The translations under genes and the position numbers were made by a program. A DNA stretch of 64,000 bases from Odiellus spinosus (lineage: Eukaryota > Arthropoda > Arachnida > Opiliones > Phalangiidae), in the NCBI GenBank assembly GCA_963920705.1, contig OY987232.1:2108001-2172000 (forward strand), given 5' to 3'. The notes below the pieces were generated by a model. The model saw nothing but the letters and a program-made list of their open reading frames with translations, was not told the DNA's origin and did not search any database. Below, in pieces: positions 52,290-61,709 of the stretch (its first letter is position 1; each line of letters starts with the position of its first letter).

Positions 52290-55200
52290 AATCTATACTT
52301 GGGAAATTTGTGAATCTATACATGGTAAATTTGTGAATCTCTACTTGGGAAATTTGTGAAACTATACTTGGGAAATTTGAGAATCTATACTTGTGAAATT
52401 TGTGAATCTATACTTGGGAAATATGTGAATCTATACTTGGGAAATTTGTGAATCTATACATGGTAAATTTGAGAATCTATACTTGGGAAATTTGTGAATA
52501 TATACTTGGGAAATTTGTGAATCTATACTTGGGAAATTTGTGAATGTATACTTGAGAAATTTGTGAATCTATACTTGGGAAATTTGTGAATCTATACTTG
52601 GGAAATTTGTGAATCTAAACTTGGGAAATTGGTGGATCTATACTTGAGAAATTGTTGGATCTATACTTGGGAAATTAGTGGATCTATACTTGGGAAATTT
52701 GTGAATCTATACTTGGGAAATTTGTGAATCTATACTTGAGAAATTTGTGAATCTAAACTTGGGAAATTGGTGGATCTATGCTTGGGAAATTGGTGGATCT
52801 ATACTCGGGAAATTTGTGAATCTATACTTGGGAAATATGTGAATCTATACTTGGGAAATTTGTGAATCTATACATGGTAAATTTGTGAATCTATACTTGG
52901 GAAATTTGAAAATCTATACTTGTGAAATTTGTGAATCTATACTTGGGAAATATGTGAATCTATACTTGAGAAATTTGTGAATCTATACATGGTAAATTTG
53001 AGAATCTATACTTGGTAAATTTGTGAATATATACTTGGGAAATTTGTGAATCTATACTTGGGAAATTTGTGAATCTATACTTGAGAAATTTGTGAATCTA
53101 TACTTGGGAAATTTGTGAATCTATACTTGGGAAATTTGTGAATCTTAACTTGGGAAATTGGTGGATCTATACTTGGGAAATTGTTGGATCTATACTTGAG
53201 AAATTGTTGGATCTATACTTGGGAAATTAGTGGATCTATACTTGAGAAATTGTTGGATCTATACTTGGGAAATTAGTGGATCTATACTTGGGAAAATTGT
53301 GAATCTATACATGGTAAATTTGTGAATCTATACTTTGGAAATTTGTGAATCTATACTTGGGAAATTTGAGAATCTATACTTGGGAAATTTGTGAATCTAT
53401 ACTTGTGAAATTTGTGAATCTACACTTGGGAAATTTGTGAATCTATACTTGGGAAATTTGTGAATCTATACTTGGGAAATTTGAGAATCTATACTTGGGA
53501 AATTTGTGAATGTATACTTGGGAAATTTGTGAATCTAAACTTGGGAAATTTGTGGATCTATACTTGGGAAATTTGTGAATCTATACTTGAGAAATTTGTG
53601 AATTTAACTTGGGAAATTGGTGGATCTATACTTGAGAAATTTGTGGATCTATACTTGGGAAATTTGTGAATCTATACTTGGGAAATATGTGAATCTATAC
53701 TTGTGAAATTTGTGAATCTATACATGGTAAATTTGTGAATCTATACTTGGGAAATTTGTGAATCTATACTTGGGAAATTTGAGAATCTATGCTTGGGAAA
53801 TTTGTGAATCTATACTTGTGAAATTTTTGAATCTACACTTGGGAAATTTGTGAATCTATACTTTGGAAATTTGTGAATCTATACTTGAGAAATTTGTGAA
53901 TCTAAACTTGGGAAATTTGTGGATCTATACTTGGGAAATTGGTGGATCTATACTTGGGAAATTTGTGAATCTATACTTGGGAAATATGTGAATCTATACT
54001 TGGGAAATTTGTGAATCTATACATTGTAAATTTGTGAATCTATACTTGGGAAATTTTTGAATCTACACTTGGGAAATTTGTGAATCTATACTTTGGAAAT
54101 TTGTGAATCTATACTTGAGAAATTTGTGAATCTAAACTTGGGAAATTTGTGGATCTATACTTGGGAAATTAGTGGATCTATACTTGGGAAATTTGTGAAT
54201 CTATACTTGGGAAATTTGTGAATCTATACTTGAGAAATTTGTGAATCTATACTTGGGAAATTTGTGAATCTATACTTGGGAAATTTGTGAATCTATACTT
54301 GAGAAATTTGTGAATCTAAACTTGGGAAATTGGTGGATCTATGCTTGGGAAATTGGTGGATCTATACTCGGGAAATTTGTGAATCTATACTTGGGAAATA
54401 TGTGAATCTATACTTGGGAAATTTGTGAATCTATACATGGTAAATTTGTGAATCTATACTTGGGAAATTTGTGAATCTATACTTGTGAAATTAGTGGATC
54501 TACACTTGGGAAATTTGTGAATCTATACTTGGGAAATTTGTGAATCTATACTTGGGAAATTTGTGAATCTATACTTGGGAAATTTGTGAATCTATACTTG
54601 AGAAATTTGTGAATCTAAACTTGGGAAATTTGTGGATCTATACTTGGGAAATTGGTGGATCTATACTTGGGAAATTTGTGAATCTATACTTGGGAAATAT
54701 GTGAATCTATACTTGGGAAATTTGTGAATCTATACATTGTAAATTTGTGAATCTATACTTGGGAAATTTGTGAATCTATACTTGGGAAATTTGTGAATCT
54801 ATACTTGGGAAATTTGTGAATCTAAACTTGGGAAATTTGTGAATCTATACTTGGGAAATTTGTGAATCTATACTTGGGAAATTTGTGAATCTATACTTGG
54901 GAAATTTATGAATCTATACTTGGGAAATTTGTGAATCTAAATTTGGGAAATTGGTGGATCTATACTTGGGAAATTTGTGAATGTATACTTGGGAAATTTG
55001 TTAATCTAAACTTGAGAAATTTGTGAATCTAAAATTGGGAAATTGGTGGATCTATACTTGGGAAATTGGTGGATCTATACTTGGGAAATTGGTGGATCTA
55101 TACTTGGGAAATTTCTGGATCTATACTTGGGAAATTGCTGGATCTATACTTGGGAAATTGGTGGATCTATACTTGGGAAATTGTTGGATCTATATTTGGG

Positions 55201-58033
55201 AAATTGGTGGATCTATACTTGGGAAATTGGTGGATCTATACTTGGGAAATTGGTGGATCTATACTTGGGAAATTTCTGGATCTATACTTGGGAAATTGGT
55301 GGATCTATACTTGGGAAATTGGTGGATCTATACTTGGGAAATTGTTGGATCTATATTTGGGAAATTGGTGGATCTATACTTGGGAAATTTGTGAATCTAT
55401 ACTTGGGAAATTGGTGGATCTATACTTGGGAAATTGTTGGATCTATACTTGAGAAATTGTTGGATCTATACTTGGGAAATTAGTGGATCTATACTTGGGA
55501 AATTTGTGAATCTATACTTGGGAAATTTGTGAATCTATACTTGAGAAATTTGTGAATCTAAACTTGGGAAATTGGTGGATCTATGCTTGGGAAATTGGTG
55601 GATCTATACTCGGGAAATTTGTGAATCTATACTTGGGAAATATGTGAATCTATACTTGGGAAATTTGTGAATCTATACATGGTAAATTTGTGAATCTATA
55701 CTTGGGAAATTGGTGGATCTATGCTTAGGAAATTGGTGGATCTATACTCGGGAAATTTGTGAATCTATACTTGGGAATATGTGAATCTATACTTGGGAAA
55801 TTTGTGAATCTATACATGGTAAATTTGTGAATCTCTACTTGGGAAATTTGAGAATCTATACTTGTGAAATTTGTGAATCTATACTTGGGAAATATGTGAA
55901 TCTATACTTGGGAAATTTGTGAATCTATACATGGTAAATTTGAGAATCTATACTTGGGAAATTTGTGAATATATACTTGGGAAATTTGTGAATCTATACT
56001 TGGGAAATTTGTGAATCTATACTTGGGAAATTTGTGAATCTATACTTGGGAAATTTGTGAATCTATACTTGGGAAATTTGTGAATCTAAACTTGGGAAAT
56101 TTGTGAATCTAAACTTGGGAAATTGGTGGATCTATACTTGGGAAATTTCTGGATCTATACTTGGGAAATTGGTGGATCTATACTTGGGAAATTGGTGGAT
56201 CTATACTTGGGAAATTGTTGGATCTATATTTGGGAAATTGGTGGATCTATACTTGGGAAATTTGTGAATGTATATTTGGGAAATTGGTGGATCTATACTT
56301 GGGAAATTGGTGGATCTATACTTGGGAAATTGTTGGATCTATACTTGAGAAATTGTTGAATCTATACTTGGGAAATTTGTGAATCTATACTTGGGAAATT
56401 TGTGAATCTATACTTGTGAAATTTGAGAATCTATACTTGGGAAATATGTGAATCTATACTTGGGAAATTTGTGAATCTATACATTGTAAATTTGTGAATC
56501 TATACTTGGGAAATTTGTGAATCTATACTTGGGAAATTTGTGAATCTATACTTGGGAAATTTGTGAATCTATACTTGGGAAATTGGTGGATCTATGCTTG
56601 GGAAATTGGTGGATCTATACTCGGGAAATTTGTGAATCTATACTTGGGAATATGTGAATCTATACTTGGGAAATTTGTGAATCTATACATGGTAAATTTG
56701 TGAATCTCTACTTGGGAAATTTGTGAAACTATACTTGGGAAATTTGTGAATCTAAACTTGGGAAATTGGTGGATCTATACTTGGGAAATTGTTGGATCTA
56801 TACTCGGGAAATTTGTGAATCTATACTTGGGAATATGTGAATCTATACTTGGGAAATTTGTGAATCTATACATGGTAAATTTGTGAATCTCTACTTGGGA
56901 AATTTGTGAAACTATACTTGGGAAATTTGAGAATCTATACTTGTGAAATTTGTGAATCTATACTTGGGAAATATGTGAATCTATACTTGGGAAATTTGTG
57001 AATCTATACTTGGGAAATTTGTGAATATATACTTGGGAAATTTGTGAATCTATACTTGGGAAATTTGTGAATGTATACTTGAGAAATTTGTGAATCTATA
57101 CTTGGGAAATTTGTGAATCTATACTTGGGAAATTTGTGAATCTAAACTTGGGAAATTGGTGGATCTATACTTGAGAAATTGTTGGATCTATACTTGGGAA
57201 ATTAGTGGATCTATACTTGGGAAAATTGTGAATCTATACTTGGGAAATTTGTGAATCTATACTTGGGAAATTTGTGAATCTATACTTGGGAAATTTGTGA
57301 ATCTATACTTGGGAAATTTGTGAATCTATACTTGAGAAATTTGTGAATCTAAACTTGGGAAATTGGTGGATCTATGCTTGGGAAATTGGTGGATCTATAC
57401 TCGGGAAATTTGTGAATCTATACTTGGGAAATATGTGAATCTATACTTGGGAAATTTGTGAATCTATACATGGTAAATTTGTGAATCTATACTTGGGAAA
57501 TTTGTGAATCTATACTTGTGAAATTTGTGAATCTACACTTGGGAAATTTGTGAATCTATACTTGGGAAATTTGTGAATCTATACTTGGGAAATTTGAGAA
57601 TCTATACTTGGGAAATTTGAGAATCTATACTTGGGAAATATGTGAATCTATACTTGGGAAATTTGTGAATCTATACATTGTAAATTTGTGAATCTATACT
57701 TGGGAAATTTGTGAATCTATACTTGGGAAATTTGTGAATCTATACTTGGGAAATTTGTGAATCTATACTTGGGAAATTGGTGGATCTATGCTTGGGAAAT
57801 TGGTGGATCTATACTCGGGAAATTTGTGAATCTATACTTGGGAATATGTGAATCTATACTTGGGAAATTTGTGAATCTATACATGGTAAATTTGTGAATC
57901 TCTACTTGGGAAATTTGTGAAACTATACTTGGGAAATTTGTGAATCTAAACTTGGGAAATTGGTGGATCTATACTTGGGAAATTGTTGGATCTATACTCG
58001 GGAAATTTGTGAATCTATACTTGGGAATATGTG
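52290..58033 (+). repeat. Large higher-order unit, copy B (5744 bp)
   Basis: Directly follows copy A and repeats it without the nested 1975-bp doubling and three smaller insertions. Its markers recur 5744 bp downstream in partial copy C (AATCTTAACTTGGG 53141/58885, GAATGTATAC 52542/58286). 5744 is 250 monomers less six bases, matching its six 22-mers. It holds one GGTGG-rich run (55023-55483) and a second at about 56123-56382. Confidence 0.87.
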
Positions 58034-59010
58034 AATCTATACTTGGGAAATTTGTGAATCTATACATGGTAAATTTGTGAATCTCTACTTGGGAAATTTG
58101 TGAAACTATACTTGGGAAATTTGAGAATCTATACTTGTGAAATTTGTGAATCTATACTTGGGAAATATGTGAATCTATACTTGGGAAATTTGTGAATCTA
58201 TACATGGTAAATTTGAGAATCTATACTTGGAAAATTTGTGAATATATACTTGGGAAATTTGTGAATCTATACTTGGGAAATTTGTGAATGTATACTTGAG
58301 AAATTTGTGAATCTATACTTGGGAAATTTGTGAATCTATACTTGGGAAATTTGTGAATCTAAACTTGGGAAATTGGTGGATCTATACTTGAGAAATTGTT
58401 GGATCTATACTTGGGAAATTAGTGGATCTATACTTGGGAAATTTGTGAATCTATACTTGGGAAATTTGTGAATCTATACTTGAGAAATTTGTGAATCTAA
58501 ACTTGGGAAATTGGTGGATCTATGCTTGGGAAATTGGTGGATCTATACTCGGGAAATTTGTGAATCTATACTTGGGAAATATGTGAATCTATACTTGGGA
58601 AATTTGTGAATCTATACATGGTAAATTTGTGAATCTATACTTGGGAAATTTGAGAATCTATACTTGTGAAATTTGTGAATCTATACTTGGGAAATATGTG
58701 AATCTATACTTGGGAAATTTGTGAATCTATACATGGTAAATTTGAGAATCTATACTTGGTAAATTTGTGAATATATACTTGGGAAATTTGTGAATCTATA
58801 CTTGGGAAATTTGTGAATCTATACTTGAGAAATTTGTGAATCTATACTTGGGAAATTTGTGAATCTATACTTGGGAAATTTGTGAATCTTAACTTGGGAA
58901 ATTGGTGGATCTATACTTGGGAAATTGTTGGATCTATACTTGAGAAATTGTTGGATCTATACTTGGGAAATTAGTGGATCTATACTTGAGAAATTGTTGG
59001 ATCTATACTT
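58034..59010 (+). repeat. Large higher-order unit, partial copy C
   Basis: Continues the order of copies A and B through GAATGTATAC (58286) and AATCTTAACTTGGG (58885). It diverges near 59008, where a CTTGAGAAATTGTTGG monomer is repeated instead of the CTTGGGAAATTAGTGG expected from copy B. Beyond this the array is rearranged. Confidence 0.8.
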
Positions 59011-61108
59011 GAGAAATTGTTGGATCTATACTTGGGAAATTAGTGGATCTATACTTGGGAAAATTGTGAATCTATACTTGGGAAAATTGTGAATCTATAC
59101 TTGGGAAAATTGTGAATCTATACTTGGGAAATTTGTGAATCTATACTTGGGAAATTTGTGAATCTATACTTGGGAAATTTGTGAATCTATACTTGAGAAA
59201 TTTGTGAATCTAAACTTGGGAAATTGGTGGATCTATGCTTGGGAAATTGGTGGATCTATACTCGGGAAATTTGTGAATCTATACTTGGGAAATATGTGAA
59301 TCTATACCTGGGAAATTTGTGAATCTATACATGGTAAATTTGTGAATCTCTACTTGGGAAATTTGTGAAACTATACTTGGGAAATTTGAGAATCTATACT
59401 TGTGAAATTTGTGAATCTATACTTGGGAAATATGTGAATCTATACTTGGGAAATTTGTGAATCTATACATGGTAAATTTGAGAATCTATACTTGGGAAAT
59501 TTGTGAATATATACTTGGGAAATTTGTGAATCTAAACTTGGGAAATTGGTGGATCTATACTTGAGAAATTGTTGGATCTATACTTGGGAAATTAGTGGAT
59601 CTATACTTGAGAAATTGTTGGATCTATACTTGGGAAATTAGTGGATCTATACTTGGGAAAATTGTGAATCTATACTTGGGAAAATTGTGAATCTATACTT
59701 GGGAAATTTGTGAATCTATACTTGGGAAATTTGTGAATCTATACTTGGGAAATTTGTGAATCTATACTTGGGAAATTTGTGAATCTATACTTGAGAAATT
59801 TGTGAATCTAAACTTGGGAAATTGGTGGATCTATACTCGGGAAATTTGTGAATCTATACTTGGGAAATATGTGAATCTATACTTGGGAAATTTGTGAATC
59901 TATACATGGTAAATTTGTGAATCTATACTTGGGAAATTTGTGAATCTATACTTGAGAAATTTGTGAATCTAAACTTGGGAAATTGGTGGATCTATGCTTG
60001 GGAAATTGGTGGATCTATACTCGGGAAATTTGTGAATCTATACTTGGGAAATATGTGAATCTATACTTGGGAAATTTGTGAATCTATACATGGTAAATTT
60101 GTGAATCTATACTTGGGAAATTTGAGAATCTATACTTGGGAAATTTGAGAATCTATACTTGGGAAATTTGTGAATCTATACTTGTGAAATTTGTGAATCT
60201 ACACTTGGGAAATTTGTGAATCTATACTTGGGAAATTTGTGAATCTATACTTGGGAAATTTGAGAATCTATACTTGGGAAATTTGTGAATCTATACTTGG
60301 GAAATCTGTGAATCTATACTTGAGAAATTTGTGAATCTAAACTTGGGAAATTGGGGGATCTATACTTGAGAAATTTGTGGATCTATACTTGGGAAATTTG
60401 TGAATCTATACTTGAGAAATTTGTGAATTTAACTTGGGAAATTGGTGGATCTATACTTGAGAAATTTGTGGATCTATACTTGGGAAATTTGTGAATCTAT
60501 ACTTGGGAAATATGTGAATCTATACTTGTGAAATTTGTGAATCTATACTTGGGAAATTTGTGAATCTATACTTGGGAAATTTGTGAATCTATACTTGGGA
60601 AATTTAAGAATCTATGCTTGTGAAATTTGTGAATCTACACTTTTGAAATTTGTGAATCTATACTTGGGAAATTTGTGAATCTATACTTGGGAAATTTGTG
60701 AATCTATACTTGGAAAATTTGTTAATCTATACATGAGAAATTTGTGAATCTAAACTTGGGAAATTGGTGGATCTATACTTGAGAAATTTGTGGATCTATA
60801 CTTGGGAAATTGGTGGATCTATACTTGGGAAATTTGTGAATCTATACTTGGGAAATATGTGAATCTATACTTGGGAAATTTGTGAATCTATACATTGTAA
60901 ATTTGTGAATCTATACTTGGGAAATTTGTGAATCTATACTTGGGAAATTTGAGAATCTATACTTGTGAAATTTGTGAATCTATACTTGGGAAATATGTGA
61001 ATCTATACTTGGGAAATTTGTGAATCTATACATGGTAAATTTGTGAATCTATACTTGGGAAATTTGTGAATCTATACTTGGGAAATTTGTGAATCTATAC
61101 TTGGGAAA
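59011..61108 (+). repeat. Mixed satellite left of the island
   Basis: 23-bp array with ACTCGGG monomers at about 59257, 59836 and 60020, and runs of GAAAATTGTG near 59060-59120 and 59660-59700. From about 60300 it returns to region-1 style (GAATTTAAC, CACTTTTG near 60638, CATTGTAAAT near 60893). The array stops mid-monomer after CTTGGGAAA at 61108. No gene is seen. Confidence 0.8.
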
Positions 61109-61180
61109 GAACAACCCAAACTGCCCATAGGCATTTGGGTAACGTAATGTTAAAATTTTTTGTTTCGCCACTGGTAAAAT

Positions 61181-61186
61181 TTTATT
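61181..61186 (-). terminator. AATAAA poly(A) signal candidate
   Basis: A canonical AATAAA on the minus strand, about 105 nt past the candidate stop codon at 61293-61291. It fits the end of the possible gene fragment. Chance occurrence is likely in DNA this AT-rich, so its support comes only from position. Confidence 0.25.
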
Positions 61187-61290
61187 GTGATAGTAAACTA
61201 GGGTTGTGTCCTCACCTTTCTACCACAAAAATAATCATTTAACCATTATAGTGTGCGAATACAAATCAATTGAAGTTTAGCTCGATAATG

Positions 61291-61599
61291 TTAAAGATAG
61301 GCCACATCGTTGGATTCGACAATGGAGTAGACTGTCTTCCCCCACCTGAAATCAGTTGAAATTTTGAATATTAGTAGACACAAAATAGATAAAGATTCTG
61401 GGAAAATATCGTTTTGTAACTGCCATGGGAATTTTCTCAGCAACGATTTATATTACCCAGAATTTTGACAAAATTTGAGGTGCGGAAGTCCAAAATGCCT
61501 GTAAAAGTGTTCAACCTGCCGAACAACAAAGTTTTGCAGCAAAGCAAATTCAAGGAGCGAGGCACAGACTATACAGCTAACTCGTATAGTCTTTGTGTT
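61291..61599 (-). pseudogene. Possible 3' gene fragment with one intron
   Basis: Read on the minus strand, a TTTTTTCAG acceptor precedes a 143-nt open stretch (61599-61457). This ends in GG before a GTAATA donor. A 111-nt candidate intron (61456-61346) holds a TACTAAT branch-point-like motif about 25 nt before its ATTTCAG end. The next stretch (61345-61291) joins in phase and reads KTVYSIVESNDVAYL before a TAA stop, with more G/C at third codon positions than its surroundings. An AATAAA follows about 105 nt later. The matching phase, branch site and poly(A) signal together suggest a real terminal exon pair. Each signal is short, though, and I recognise no protein family. No upstream exons are present, because the satellite begins at 61710. 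If it is real, it is a 5'-truncated relic or the end of a displaced gene. Confidence 0.27.
61346..61456 (-). other. Candidate spliceosomal intron (111 nt)
   Basis: The minus strand begins GTAATA and ends ATTTCAG, with CTACTAAT at 61377-61370 as a possible branch site. It interrupts the frame so that the flanking stretches join without a stop. Reading straight through would meet TAA immediately after the donor. The size and AT-richness fit a small eukaryotic intron. Confidence 0.3.
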
Positions 61600-61709
61600 C
61601 TGAAAAAACAATGAGAAATAACACCGCAAAAGTATACTGTAGTGGTTTTTATTAAGAAACACATTATTAGTAATTCGGCGAAAAATAACAATTTTAGTGG
61701 CATTATATT

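Larger units (their letters stand above)
1..61108 (+). repeat. 23-bp satellite array, main block
   Basis: Continuous head-to-tail tandem array of a 23-bp monomer: ACTTGGGAAATTT followed by GTGAATCTAT. Orientation never changes across the block. Most monomers differ from the consensus by 0-3 substitutions. Recurring classes are GGTGGATC, CTTGAGAAA, CTTGTGAAA, CATGGTAAAT, CATTGTAAAT, GAAATATGTG, GAAAATTGTG, AAATTAGTGG, AAATTGTTGG and TAAACTTGGG. Rare 1-bp length variants (22-mers) contain GGGAATATG, GAATTTAACTTG or AAATTTTGAATC. Distances between copies of a marker are multiples of 23 minus the number of 22-mers between them, which confirms the unit length. The block holds no gene, RNA gene or transposon that I can support. 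The satellite family is not one I recognise by name. A eukaryotic heterochromatic location is inference from size and composition. Confidence 0.98.
61109..61709. other. Unique non-satellite island (601 bp)
   Basis: The only sequence in the window without the 23-bp period. The left junction cuts a monomer after base 10 (CTTGGGAAA, then GAACAACCC). The right junction resumes at monomer base 20 (CTATACTTGGG), so nine bases of one monomer are missing if the arrays were once continuous. I see no clear terminal inverted repeats, target-site duplication or poly(A) tail, so a simple transposon insertion is not supported. The minus strand shows intron-like, stop-codon and poly(A)-signal features, listed separately. 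It could be a trapped gene fragment, an old seed flank around which the array grew, or an uncharacterised element. Confidence 0.9.

Noticed and set aside
28890..56382. Many 70-146-codon plus-strand open frames as a repeat-protein family
   Set aside because: They open only where GGTGGATC, GCTGGATC or GTTGGATC monomers remove TGA. Up to three frames are open at once with the same peptide. They are explained fully by the array.
1..61108. CRISPR array
   Set aside because: Repeats are directly abutting with no unique spacers, monomers vary continuously, and there are no cas genes.
61453..61662. 69-codon minus-strand frame as an intact gene
   Set aside because: Its first codon is GTG, not ATG. 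The frame is open back to the satellite junction, the upstream part resembles intron (TACTAAT, TTTTTTCAG), and its stop lies inside a likely splice donor. A spliced fragment is the better reading.
61109..61709. Transposon or MITE insertion
   Set aside because: The ends (GAACAACCC and CATTATATTT) are not inverted repeats of one another and no target-site duplication is seen. A weak GCCACT similarity between about 61167 and the reverse complement of the right end is too short and interrupted to count.
61109..61709. tRNA or other structured RNA in the island
   Set aside because: I found no cloverleaf-compatible stems or conserved box motifs on either strand.
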